NCBI RefSeq assembly: GCF_905220565.1
Contig: NC_059417.1
Location: 8,790,518 to 8,854,517, forward strand
Reading direction: 5' to 3'
Source: Melitaea cinxia
Taxonomy: Eukaryota; Arthropoda; Insecta; Lepidoptera; Nymphalidae
DNA length: 64,000 nt
Part shown: positions 42,713 through 53,480 of the stretch, piece by piece
Numbering within the stretch: the stretch's first letter is position 1
Layout: the number at the start of each line of letters is the position of its first letter
Notes under the pieces: generated by a model
Seen by the model: the letters and a program-made list of their open reading frames with translations, nothing else
What the model was told of the DNA's origin: nothing
The model's database searches: none
Made by a program: the position numbers and the translations under genes

Positions 42713-43100
42713 AAAATAGTCATTATCATCATTGCCACTGCTGGACGTAGGCTTCCTCAAGTTCGTGTTAAACATCCCGGTTTACCGCAATCCTCATCCA
42801 GCGGGCCGGAGGGTGTTCTATACTGCGTTAGCAAACACGCGGTCTCCACTCTAGGACACGTCTGCTCAGCGACCATCGGTCCTGCGACGTAGGTGACCAG
42901 CCCACTGCCAATTCAACTTGCTAATTCTGTGGGTTATGTTGGTTACTTTCGTTCTCCCATGGATAGTCTTATTTCTGATACTATTCTGTTCCATTGTACG
43001 TAAAGCATCTTGAAACTTGTGGATTAGTCCCTTCGTCAGTTCCACATCTCGGCACCGTATGTTAAGGCAGGCAGGGTCCATTGCTCAAAGACTTCTCTTC
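42713..43100 (-). pseudogene. RTE-type LINE C-terminus plus 3' end
   Basis: On the minus strand the frame at 42866-43081 encodes VELTKGLIHKFQDALRTMEQ, RTKVTNITHRISKLNWQWAG and HLRRRTDGR, the conserved C-terminus of RTE-clade ORFs. It is followed by CGTCCAGCAGTGGCAATGAT and ATGAT repeats. This ties the ACTGCTGGACATAGG elements elsewhere here to RTE LINEs. Confidence 0.85.
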
Positions 43101-43311
43101 AGTCATTGTAGAATTTTCGAATATATTTTATAACAGTCAAGTAAATACGTATATTTGAGATGACTTAAAAAGTACCTGTCAGTACTTGTCAGATCTCGTT
43201 TAAATTTCAATGGGACCACATGAAAATCACAATCTTTCCATTAAAAAAAATCATGGAAATCGGTCTAAACCAGCGAAAAGTTACGAGGTAACACATAAAA
43301 ATACAGTCGAA

Positions 43312-43500
43312 TTACTAAACTACACTGTGTCTTAGATATATGTACGAAACGTAACTGGCTATGAGAGAAAGAAAATGTGTGCTCGCACCTCTCCTTCTTG
43401 CTCCGTTTACATCGCTCGATCACACTTATTGTAACGCTCTAGTCATGCATTCACCAGCTTATCCCTCAAGACAAGCATGCGTAAAAAAGTTTTACTTTAG
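43312..43500 (-). repeat. AGTAAAACTTC-end MITE, reversed copy
   Basis: TACGAAACGTAACTGGCTAT, CGCTCGATCACACTTATTG and GTAAAAAAGTTTTACTTTAG mirror 17333-17592. Confidence 0.75.
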
Positions 43501-43956
43501 AAAATCATAGAAAAATAAAAATATGAAGGAAAAGAAAGAAAAAGTTTTAAAAATTTAACAATGAAACTTTTAGATTAATGAAATATTCAAAACTAGTCTG
43601 GCGTTAGTAATATTTAAATTATTTTTTATAATGAAAATGTTCTTGAAATTTTACCGTCGTGTCGTCAGGGTGTTTTGAAATGGTTAATGAAAAAACAACA
43701 ATAATAAATGTAAGTTCAATTTTATAAATTTATTTTTTTTCAGAAAAAAATTATTATTTCTAAATATTAATCTTAAAATTTTTGTTAAAAATTTTACGAC
43801 CGTTCGTACAGTACGAGCAATTTTATTATATTGCTGGATACGACTTTTTCTTTAATAAATAAAGTTTTTGTCCAATTTTATGCACAGTAAGTGATCGCAA
43901 AACCTTATAAAAAATAGATAGACTAATGCGAGGTTGACCAAAAAACGGATATTTTT

Positions 43957-44165
43957 AACCGACTTTAAAAAAGGAGGAGGTTATTCGACCGTACACTCGT
44001 ACATATTTTTTTAGTTCGGGGATAATTTAGTCTTTTATGAAGCGATTTTGATAAATTTTTTTTGTTGGAAAGAAGATATCCCTGGCGCGGTACCATGATA
44101 AGGAAACCAGGATCTGATGATGGGGTCCCAGAGAAATCGAGGGAATGTGGAAAAAAAATCATGTT
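43957..44165 (+). repeat. AACCGACTTCAA-TIR MITE, left part
   Basis: AACCGACTTTAAAAAAGGAG, TGGTACCATGATAAGGAAAC-type core (here CGGTACCATGATAAGGAAAC) and CAGGATCTGATGATGGGG. The right end is missing. Confidence 0.75.
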
Positions 44166-44349
44166 GAATTAGCAAATAGGTATATGGATTTACAAAAATC
44201 ATATCTCCAGCACAAAACCAGGAGCGGAAAATTATTATACGAGTATAAAGTGACTTTTATCGAAACTTGAAAGAATGAACAGCTGTACGATTTCAAAGAA
44301 AGAAGCTTTCGTTATCAGTCTTTAAGGAACTTTAAAATTTTACGTGGTC

Positions 44350-44560
44350 CTAGCTGACCCAGCAAACGTTGTTTTGCCATATATATTATTAAACCCCCTA
44401 AACCCCCCCCCCCCCCTTATAAGTTAGGGGTATGAAAAAGAGATGTTGGCCGATTCTCAGACCTACCCGATACGCACACAAAATCTCATAAAAATCGGTC
44501 CAGCCGTTTTGGAGGAATATGGTAACTATGTATATGGACACGAGAATTTTATATATAAGA
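44350..44560 (-). mobile_element. CTAG-ended Helitron-like element
   Basis: CTAGCTGACCCAGCAAACGT, a (C)n run, GGGGTATGAAAAAGAGATG and AAATCGGTCCAGCCGTTTTG. Same family as 46355-46523 (+) and 47325-47500 (-). Confidence 0.7.
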
Positions 44561-45189
44561 CAAATAATTAGTGTGATTGAAACGAAAAAGAGTATTTATT
44601 GGAATTGGAAGAAATGATTGTCAATCAATAAGTTATGTTATAGTTCAGATAAATCAATTAATTTAATAATAAATTATTAAAAATATATATAATATTTCAA
44701 ATTCATAACTATTTATGAATTGGCAAGTCAATATACACGATTGTTTGATGTCGTGCCAGAATCACTCGGCCGCATCATCACATTGTTGCTTGCAATATTA
44801 ATTATTCGAAATCAATTAATAAAATAGTATAAATATTAGGAGACAGATTTATGAATTATAACTGTAATTTATTATAATAGTTACACGGTCTGGCTCCGTG
44901 TGTGCTGTTTATTGGTGATATTTTGTGGCAGGTTGGGCAGAGGTCATCAAAGCGTGCTCTGCCAATATATTCTGTTGGATTATCTGTTTATCAACTTCCA
45001 TAGAATATTTAGACAAATTAATATTTTGAAAATAGAACGTTATTAGATTTTTTACTTTTACATATATAAAATATTCGTCAATAAGACTTTCACGTATCGA
45101 TTACTGACGAATTAAAATATTTTTATAGAAACTGAGTTGCTCTATTATTTACCCAAACTTCCTAAAGATTCAATTTCTTAATATGTAAT
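44561..45189. other. AT-rich non-coding sequence
   Basis: No gene, RNA or defined repeat recognised. Confidence 0.4.
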
Positions 45190-45325
45190 TGAGTGCCCTC
45201 CGGCACAGCAGAACATATCTTGCTCAAAATCTGGTGTAGCAGTGCAACGCTTCTGCTATTGCAAGCGTCTATGAGCTACGGTAACCGCTTAAAATCATGT
45301 GGGGCGTACGCTTATTTTCTGACGT
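45190..45325 (-). repeat. GGCAAACAAGCGTACGG repeat family, diverged
   Basis: TGCCCTCCGGCACAGCAGAA, TATGAGCTACGGTAACCGCT and GGGGCGTACGCTTATTTTC in reversed family order. Confidence 0.65.
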
Positions 45326-45971
45326 CTGACGAGTCGTATAAATAATGTTTTTCTTATTGTTAGTAATGTAGTTAGACTTCCTGGGAAAGGTCGGTACTAC
45401 AGTCGGCAACGAGCTTATGTTGCTTCCGCTTCTGTATCCATAGACTACAGATACACATCAATCAATCATCATTCAAATCATATCACATACTTTAAAATTT
45501 TGTACTATAAACATTTCATTGCAACAAGCACCTAATTAAACTACATTCGATCCCATTTTACTGAATGAAACATGCATACATGAGACATGTCAATGAGTCA
45601 ATCCGATATAAAACGTCTTGACTATACATTGGCAGCGTGACAAACCTTGCAAAACCCCAGTCGCTTCTAATTAGCACGCTACTATTATCCATCTGAACTC
45701 TTGTCGCACGTCTATTTATATTATATGTTATATTTTAATTTCATTATAGATTATTTTTAGGTGCGTCCTCGAAGTACTAATTTATTTATAAGCAATCTAT
45801 TCGACATTGCATTTGGATAAAATAAGTTTAAAGAAATTTGGTAATACGTAGATTATGTGTTAAGTGACATTTAGGAATAGAAGTAAGAGACGAACGTCGG
45901 TATTTTGGCCGTTTTATGTAAATTGTGTGTAACATTTTTTTATTGCAATATATATCTTGTTTTGAGGATGC

Positions 45972-46263
45972 GCTTCAGCCTGTAATATCCCACTACTGGG
46001 CATAGGCCTCTTTCCCCATGTAGGAGAAGGATCAGAGCTTAATCCACCACGCTGGTCCAATGCGGGTTGGCGGATATATTCCTACTATGAGTAACGATCG
46101 CTATCAGGTGTACATGATAACAACCGGGACCGACGGCTTAACGTGCTCTCCAAGGCACGGTGGGGAGACCCACAAGGACTGCACAAACACCCAGACCACG
46201 GCAAACACCTGTATGGCCAATACAAATGTTTGTCATGTGCAGGGATTGAACCCGCAACCACCA
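45972..46263 (-). repeat. tRNA-derived SINE, head-truncated, with flanking duplication
   Basis: GCCTGTAATATCCCACTACT to CAGGGATTGAACCCGCAACC. GTTTTGAGGATGC before and GTTTTGAGGAGGATGC after look like a target duplication. Confidence 0.88.
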
Positions 46264-46354
46264 GATCGTTTTGAGGAGGATGCTTGCTGAAATGACTTTA
46301 AAACAAAACATCACACCAATTATCTTATATGCATATGAAATTCTCGTATCACAA

Positions 46355-46523
46355 TGTTAGTTAAAATACTTCGCCGAAACAGCTGGGCCAATTTTTAAGA
46401 AATTTTGTGTGCATATCGGGTGGGTTTGAGAATCGCCCAACATCTATTTTTCATACACCTCAGCTATAGGGTTGGGGGGGTTTAACAACATATATGGCAA
46501 AATAACGTTTGCGGGGCAGCTAG
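46355..46523 (+). mobile_element. CTAG-ended Helitron-like element
   Basis: AACAGCTGGGCCAATTTTTA, GAATCGCCCAACATC, a G run, and GTTTGCGGGGCAG-CTAG followed by T at 46524. Confidence 0.72.
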
Positions 46524-46529
46524 TAAATA

Positions 46530-47138
46530 TATAAATGGCTATGGCTATATCTTTCTTTTTATTTTTTATTTTTTTTTTGTTATTAATGCTAAGTTTATTT
46601 TCGTATACAATAGAGCGCAGAAAGAAATAAAAAAGTAATAAAAATCTTAGAAATCTTTCAAAATATTCATTCATCAATTAGAATACATCTTCAAAATATT
46701 TCTATGGAAGATAAAGACCCATGATAAAACATCTTATGAATGAAAAGATCTTTTTACATTCTGTTCCATTCAATCAAAGTTATTAATGGATATAATCTTT
46801 ACGTGAGAATGAAAGCCGTTTCCTTACTTTCAATGGTATTTATTTGTCACACTACAGATTATTGACATTTTATATTATCTAAGTTATAAAGGTATTTTTT
46901 TTTAAGTTCAACTTATTATAATACTATATCTTTAGGTTTTCTACAATTTAATAACTGTTTTTTTGCAGACGCAAAAACCGATTGCTTCCACACCACCATG
47001 CGTGAACAATTCGCTTTTTTTGTGCGCAGACTAAGGGGTAGCCCAAGCAGTCTGTTGAAGATGGTCGTGGAATGTTTTGGCTACTTCTAGCTTCGGCTGT
47101 AACACTACAAATGCTGGAGCGAAAGGTTTTATTAATAA
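46530..47138. other. AT-rich sequence with a small GC-richer island
   Basis: 46965-47120 is less AT-rich (CACCACCATGCGTGAACAAT, GGTAGCCCAAGCAGTCTG). A pyrimidine-rich AG (TTTTTTTGCAG at about 46969) precedes it, but the frames behind it stop quickly. I do not call a gene. Confidence 0.35.
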
Positions 47139-47322
47139 CTAGCTGCCCGGACAGACTTCGTTCTGTCAAGAGTTAATATTAAAACATAATTTTTTAAAAA
47201 ACATTTTTTACTATTAAAACCTTCCGTGGGCCTTAAGGAACATACAAATAAATAAATTAGCCGAATTGGTGGAGCCATTCTCGAGTTATGCGCTTAGCAA
47301 CATTCATTTTTATTTATGTAGA
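47139..47322 (-). mobile_element. CTAG-ended Helitron (184 bp)
   Basis: CTAGCTGCCCGGACAGACTT at the left, preceded by A; ATTTTTATTTATGTAGA followed by T at the right. Same family as 51772-51934. Confidence 0.75.
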
Positions 47323-47324
47323 TG

Positions 47325-47500
47325 CTAGCTGACCCCGCAAACGCTGTTTTGCCGTATACGTTATTTACTCCATTAATCCCCCCCCTCCTTATAATTTAGG
47401 GGTATGAAAAATAGACGTTAGCCGATTCTCAAACCTACCCGATATGCACGCAAAATTTTATAAAAATCGGTCCAGCCGTTTCGGAGGAGTATTGTTACTA
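47325..47500 (-). mobile_element. CTAG-ended Helitron-like element next to the previous one
   Basis: CTAGCTGACCCCGCAAACGC, a C run, GGGGTATGAAAAATAGACG and CGGTCCAGCCGTTTCGGAGG. It begins three bases after the end of 47139-47322, so one inserted at or near the terminus of the other. Confidence 0.72.
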
Positions 47501-47929
47501 ACATTGTGACATTCTTTAACTTTTAATTGTTTGTAATTTTATTCTAATTGTCAAATATATCGTGGATTTTTTTTAATTAGGTACTTTTTTGTATTTTTTT
47601 TTTTGTAATTGTAAGAGTATTGGGCAATTAAAATATTTGTTTGTATTTGTAGTATAAAATGTAAAAAGAATTATCCTAATGGTCATTTATTACCTGAAAT
47701 AAATATTTATTTATTTAATTTATTCAAAACTATTACGGCCACTACACACCACTATCACTTGCGAGAGCTCAAATAGCTGATTTTCAGTTGCTTATGTCTC
47801 AGAAATTTTAAAGCTATAGCTATACTTCTTGTGTCCGTATTTTTCGGTCATAATAACATATTCCGCCATTTTGATTGATTCTGATCTTCATTTATTTCTG
47901 TTTCTTTTGATGATAATTTATTTTATTTG

Positions 47930-48110
47930 GAAGCTGGTGCTGTGCGTGAGCGACATTCCTCCTCTGATCCGCTAGACCGACGATCTATGCCAGTTTGCGG
48001 TGGAGGCTGGATGAAGATTGCGGATACCTGAATGTTTGGCGTGAACTTGGGAAGGCCTATGTCCAGCAGTGGACCGCGATAGGCCGGAGAGAGGGAGAGT
48101 GAGTGTGAGG
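47930..48110 (+). mobile_element. RTE-type LINE 3' end
   Basis: GGAAGCTGGTGCTGTGCGTG, CCAGTTTGCGGTGGAGGCTG, GGCCTATGTCCAGCAGTGGA and a (GAG)-rich tail. Confidence 0.8.
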
Positions 48111-48599
48111 GAAAAGGAGAAAGAGAGAGGAAACTACATATTCCTTCTTTATCTGAAGAGTAAATAAATTAAACCACCACAAAATCATTGATGTACCACA
48201 AAATTGACATAGTTACTAGATCGTAAAATATTCGTTATTTTAATGACCCACCTGCTCATTTACTGTTCATTTACAGCAACCAAACCAAATGCAGTAAAAA
48301 CCACATATTAATAAATACTTATTATTTCCGTGACGTCATAACACTTGATTCATTTTCGAATCTGATATCGTGTTTCATAAATGAATGAAATTTTTTATCT
48401 GCACTTATATTATCTCCACTCGTGTACTAATATAATAAAGCCGAGATTGTTTGTTTGAACGCGCTTATCTCGAACTAGTAGTTTGATTATAAAATTTGTT
48501 TTATCGTTAGATAGTCTGGTCAATGAATAAGGTTGCTGGTTGGAAATAGTGTATAGATTCTTATAAACGAAGTAATCATCTGTTTTTTTTTCTTACTTG

Positions 48600-48900
48600 A
48601 GTTACGTCACAACTTTTTACTGGATGTACTGATTTTGATTATTCTTTTTTTTCGAAAGCTAATTCTCATTGCGTGGCCTCATTTAAATTTTTGAACGAGA
48701 TTTTTTTTTATATCACTAGATCTCACGTAGGTAGTTTTTGAGATATCGCTAATAATTTGCATTTTTTATGTGGAAGCTGGTGCTGTGCGTGAACGAGATT
48801 TCTCTTCCGACCCGCTGGATCCGATCTAAGCCAGTTTGCGGTGGAGGCTGGAGGAGGATACGTGTTGATGTATATTGAAGTCGGTTTTTTTTAGAACAAA
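48600..48900 (+). repeat. AACCGACTTCAA-type MITE with an RTE fragment inside
   Basis: CTGGATGTACTGATTTTGAT at the left and TATATTGAAGTCGGTTTTTT at the right are MITE. In between (48770-48860) is GGAAGCTGGTGCTGTGCGTG and CCAGTTTGCGGTGGAGGCTG, the RTE 3' region also at 47930. Confidence 0.75.
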
Positions 48901-48954
48901 TGCAATTCTTAAACTAAAATCAATGTATAGTCAATAATAGTTAGTCGTTATATA

Positions 48955-49140
48955 TAGAGGAGAGGAACGACGCTTATGAAACTCATCCAAAACTAAACAT
49001 TTTTTAATATCATATCAAAAATCGACAGTTCCAGCGGTGGTCGAACCTGCGTCTCCGACTGACCGTGTCGGTGTTCTAGCCAATTAAGCTATGGAACGAT
49101 GTACCCGCTCGATCGAAATTTTTGATATGATGAATTTATA
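48955..49140 (-). repeat. Third tRNA-derived repeat family
   Basis: A tRNA-like head (49028-49097, minus) followed by CTGTCGATTTTTGATATGAT and TTTGGATGAGTTTCATAAGC. The GGAACGGTCAATTTTTGATA region also occurs at 59345-59370, so it is a dispersed repeat. Confidence 0.75.
49028..49097 (-). pseudogene. tRNA-like head of the repeat (not a working tRNA)
   Basis: GTTCCAT/CTGGAAC acceptor ends with one mismatch, A-box-like TAGCTTAATTGG, anticodon stem CCGAC/GTCGG with a 7-nt loop ACGGTCA, B-box-like GGTTCGACC. U33 is replaced by C and the T stem has mismatches. It is part of a dispersed element. Confidence 0.6.
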
Positions 49141-49532
49141 TTTAGTCATCCCAAACTGTTATGTGCACAACTAATTTAAAAAAAATGATTTTAAATTTTA
49201 ATACTAATGAACGAAATAGGATAAAAAAGTTGTCCCATTTGTATAATATCTAAGCCGAAGCTCAGAATCACAAAAAGTTATTCAGTTAATTATCCCAATA
49301 AGTCCCACAAAATTTTTACGAATACTTTGAAATTTGTTTTACTCAACATTATGATATGAATCAAAAAGTTAAAGATTTAACGACTTTAACGACGACGAAA
49401 TTTAAGAAAATTATCAATTAATTTTAATACATCCAATATTTTTATTACTAAATTGAGCGTACGAAAAGAATATACTAAAAGGTCCATAATATCTTACGGT
49501 ATAGCTACTACGAAAGGAATTGTAGCAAAAGA

Positions 49533-49745
49533 AGTTTTTTATACAATCAGATTGGCAAATAAGCGTACGGCTCATCTTCTGCAACCTTAGAAAAAACAAC
49601 ATAGACGCCTGCAACATACACCAGAAGCCAGAAGTTTCGCAAGCGAGTGGCTAACCCTACCTAAATCCCCCCCAGTTCTGGTCACCTTACTCACCACTGG
49701 AATGAGGAAGGGGGCTCCAGATTATTTTCTGGTGTGTCTTACCTC
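49533..49745 (+). repeat. GGCAAACAAGCGTACGG repeat family
   Basis: CAGATTGGCAAATAAGCGTA, GACGCCTGCAACATACACCA and TCACCTTACTCACCACTGGA in family order. Confidence 0.75.
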
Positions 49746-50159
49746 AGTTTAAAAAGAAAGTCATGAAATGAAATAAACTGAAAACCATTTATTTTGCCAT
49801 AATGATATACTTATAACTTACCGAACGTTAAAAAATATCTACAGGTATTTTCAAACAACTAACAATATAAGTTAGTGGAGATAGAAAGAGAGAATTACGT
49901 TTCGTAAGTTTTTTTTTGTTAACTTTTTTGGGAATAATATATAGATTTTTCAAAACATTCTTTTATACAAATCTGTTCATGAAGTAACGAACATAACAAG
50001 AAAGATGATCCAGTTTGGTGCAGGTGCTACAAATTCATTTTTGTACATAAAGATAAACCTATGTAACATTTGCCTTTTACGTAATTATCAGTATAAAGCA
50101 TATTGTTAAGTTATATATATCATATAATAAATATTGTAATAGATATTAAATAATTAAGA
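49746..50159. other. AT-rich sequence with a MITE scrap
   Basis: 49868-49915 (AAGTTAGTGGAGATAGAAAG, ATTACGTTTCGTAAG) is from the AGTAAAACTTC MITE family. Nothing else. Confidence 0.5.
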
Positions 50160-50290
50160 GAGCACGAGACACATTCCGGTTCGGTTACGGTCGTCGTGAC
50201 CCAGTTACCGGTGACGGACTGTCCACGTCACGCCGCGCGCCGTGTGTTTAACACTACGTACTTTTTACTAAGAAATTATCTACTACCGGC
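50160..50290. promoter_or_regulatory. CpG-rich island, possible promoter
   Basis: An abrupt CpG-dense stretch (TTCGGTTACGGTCGTCGTGA, CCACGTCACGCCGCGCGCCG) in otherwise AT-rich DNA, with a TGACGTGG CRE/XBP-like site on the minus strand. No exon or repeat match was recognised. It could be the start region of the NWD gene (minus) or of a gene outside the window. Inferred from composition only. Confidence 0.35.
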
Positions 50291-51159
50291 CATACCGCGT
50301 GCAAACATATGAAATTTAAGTCAGTTGTTAAATTAGCAGCCATTTTAGTTACCCTTCCGGTCCTAATTAAACAGAGTAATGTTTCACATTGAAATAATAA
50401 ATTGTTATTTTAACTAAAAATGACTGGCTTTTACAGATAAGTCTATGAGGGTTTGGTAAAATTGATAATATGTAGGTAAATATTTCCAATAAAAACTTTC
50501 TACTACAATAAATAAATAATAATTAATAAATAAAATTATAACTTTTTTTAAACGATGGAATGTCCAATGTTAAATTCATCTCAACTACGGTTAATTGATA
50601 AACTGTGTGGCTACTCTGTAAAATGACATTTAAAAATTGGTTTACTTACACCTACATGTTTTATGATGATCAAAATGAGCGCTGTTTCTTTACAAATACG
50701 ATGACTTAGGATTGTCTGCTAAAAATCTGGTTTTATTTGCGGTTGATGAATGTAATATAGCCTGGCCAGGAACTTTCCAGACAACGCGGTTTTTTTGTGT
50801 TATCTAGAAAAAATTAAACATAATTACATAAATTTTAAAAACCTTCCTCGATACCAGATAGGTGCACTATCTCCCGCAGTCAAGATACGTCATTAATTTT
50901 AATTAGGCGTGTATAATGTTAGCTTTTACAAGAGATACGGTTTCGTTTGACCCAGATACGTGATGAGGTTACGAGTGTGCCATCGATATAGTAGACAAAA
51001 GAAAACTTTGTTCTATTTTTATATGAAAAAACTATTTCTTAATGTAGGGAAGAGGGAATAAATTAATGTGTTTCCCAGAACTTTTTGTAATGGAAATTTT
51101 GATTGAAAAGTTTATTAATATGTTTTTGTCTTCTCGTCATGCTAACAGAATGTTAACTG

Positions 51160-51430
51160 AGGTAGGGCACAGCAGGAATTTCCTGCTCAAAATCTGGAGC
51201 AGAACCACTGGGGTAGTACTTCGACCTTACAGAAGATCACAGTAAAATAATACTGCTTTCAAGCAGGTTGTGTTGCTGTTGATGAGTAAGATGACCAGAG
51301 CTCCTGGGGGAATTGAGGATACGGTCGACAACGCGTATATGATGCTTCTGGTGTTGCAGACGTCTATAAGCTACGGTAATCGCTTACCATCAGGTGAGCT
51401 GTACGCTTATTTGCCGATATAGTTGTATAA
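51160..51430 (-). repeat. GGCAAACAAGCGTACGG repeat family, full copy
   Basis: TAACTGAGGTAGGGCACAGC to GTGAGCTGTACGCTTATTTG, the complete family in reverse. Confidence 0.88.
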
Positions 51431-51687
51431 AATATTTTAAAAGTAACTTTCTTGAAGTTAATGTAGGAATCAGATAATATAATTTCTAGAAATTTAAAGT
51501 GTAAAATATCTTTATCTTCTCGTAAAGCTTATAGAATGTCAGAATATTGTAGCTGAAATTTATTTAATCAACACAATAATCGCCGGTGGTAAATCGACTA
51601 CACGCATCACTACTCTAGAACGATTGTCTATGCCCAAGTAAATTCCACAATTTCTGAATACCCACACTATCAAATTAAAACTACTAG

Positions 51688-52110
51688 CCCGTTGGCACAG
51701 TTTGTAGTGGCCCTGCTATCTGCTCCGCGGGTTGTGGGTTCGATTCCCACCTGAGTCTTTGTATTTAGATACTAGCTACCCGAACAGACATCATTCTGTC
51801 AAAAGTTGATAGATTTTTATTTATATAGAATTATTTAATTTTCTTTTAGTATTAAAATCTTCCGTGGACCTTAAGGAACATACAAAAAAATAAATTAGCA
51901 GAATTGATCGAGGCATCATTTTTAATTATATAGAAATATGAATTTATTATTTCCAGGTATATTATAAAAAAATACACCTCTATATACATATAAACAACAT
52001 AAATATAAACAATATCAGCCGGCTGTTAACTATAACACAAGCATTAAGTTGCTTACCTTAGGAACAGACACTACTGTGTGTAAATGTTATAAGATATTTA
52101 CTTATTTATT
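51688..52110 (+). repeat. Second-family SINE interrupted by a Helitron
   Basis: Head at 51688-51771 (GTTGGCACAGTTTGTAGTGG, TTGTGGGTTCGATTCCCACC) and 3' end at 51935-52110 (ATATCAGCCGGCTGTTAACT, TAGGAACAGACACTACTGTG). The element at 51772-51934 splits it. Confidence 0.85.
51772..51934 (-). mobile_element. CTAG-ended Helitron (163 bp) inside a SINE
   Basis: A|CTAGCTACCCGAACAGACAT at the left, AATTATATAGA at the right. Same family as 47139-47322. The SINE body continues on both sides without a target duplication, as Helitrons do. Confidence 0.8.
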
Positions 52111-52359
52111 TAAGAAAAGAAAATAAAAATCTAACAATTTAGTTTTTTTTTGTTTAAGTTTTTGTATTGTACGTATAGTGATTATTTATTGTAAAAGTTA
52201 TAATTGGATTGGCGTGTGTAGGAAAAAAGTTCTTAAATTTAATAAAAGAATTAAAAAAAAACATGTAGCGAGTATCAGTACGCGAATACAAACTCCATTT
52301 GTACGAATATTTGTACTTCCTAAAACTAAAATTTGTTAGTTATAACAGTTGTTATATTC

Positions 52360-52657
52360 AAGTTTCTTGGTTAAACCATCGTATAGCACGAATACAATGA
52401 GAATTCTTTGGAAACAACGTACTGGTTTACGTATCGTTTTCAAAGTTAACTAATATTTGAAGAGCCAGACGGTACTCACTACACTTGTAGGAGAGTAGTT
52501 TGCGTTAGGCTTTGTTCAGGTCTTAGTTGAATTATCAATTATTCCTACAACGTGGAAACAGTTGGTAGGAATAGTACGACTGGCCGTAATAAATAATTTT
52601 GAATTAGTTATTTTGACCTAATTCATAAGAAATGTACTATTGTGTAAACTTTTTTAA
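52360..52657 (+). repeat. Recently duplicated 0.29-kb segment, copy 2
   Basis: Near-identical partner of 21550-21838; it has an extra TGGCCGTAAT-like insertion after ATAGTACGAC. Confidence 0.9.
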
Positions 52658-52821
52658 TATATTTTTTGGAGTTTCACTTCTTAAGAATTGATTTTCATAT
52701 TCGGCCCCCGGTACGAAAAAATATGAGGAGTAAAATCTACTGAACGAATGGCCTCGTTACATTTCTCGTAACTCCATCTAACGCGTAAAGTCAAAGGCTT
52801 AACGATGTTTTCTAATAACTG

Positions 52822-53095
52822 AGGTAGGGCACAGCAGGAATTTCCTGCTCAAAATATGGAGCAGCCCGACTGGGGTGGTACCTCGACCTTACAGAAGATC
52901 ACAGCAAAATAATATTGTTTTCAAGCAGTATTGTGTTCCTGTTGGTGAGTAAGGTGACCAGAGCTCCTGGGGGGATTGGGGATTGGGTCGGCAACGCGCT
53001 TGCGATGCATCTGGTGTTGCAGGTGTCTATAAGCTACGGTAATCGCTTACCATCAGGAGAGCCGTACGCTTCTTTGCCGATCTAGTTGCATATAA
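52822..53095 (-). repeat. GGCAAACAAGCGTACGG repeat family, full copy
   Basis: ACTGAGGTAGGGCACAGCAG to GAGAGCCGTACGCTTCTTTG, reverse orientation, little diverged. Confidence 0.88.
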
Positions 53096-53204
53096 AAAAG
53101 ATAATATTTGAAAGTGTACTTTTGGTATGTACTAGATTAAAAGCTTACACCCCTAGTCAAGCGTGCGTAATCAAGTTTTACTTCAAAAAACGTTTTATTT
53201 TTTA

Positions 53205-53480
53205 ATCGTCACGTCGACGTCACGTCACGGCTCAAACGACTCACCACTCAATGGCCGACTGTTTTAATTTAATAGACGCGTTGATGGAACAAATACACGG
53301 TGCTGGGTAATGTCGATTATGTAAGTTCCGCTCCATTCCTCACACGTATAACGTGCGTGACGTCAGCGAACTCTTTTGTTTCACTTGCTAAAGAATCACG
53401 ATGACCGTCCACTCGATGGACGCGATAAAGCCCCTAGCTCATGCGATTTAATGATTTATTGTGTCGGTTTTCATAATGTT
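53205..53480. promoter_or_regulatory. CRE-containing island, possible regulatory element
   Basis: GTCGACGTCACGTCACGG at about 53213-53230 and a perfect TGACGTCA at 53358-53365 (in GCGTGACGTCAGCG), in a locally GC-richer, repeat-free stretch. No reading frame longer than a few tens of codons. CREB/ATF binding is inferred. Confidence 0.35.

Noticed and set aside
46965..47169. Possible exon after a TTTTTTTGCAG acceptor (+), and a 73-codon minus ORF
   Set aside because: The plus frames stop within a few tens of codons, and the minus frame runs into a Helitron end. No family recognised.
49028..49097. A functional tRNA gene
   Set aside because: U33 is missing, the T stem is mismatched and the sequence belongs to a dispersed repeat.
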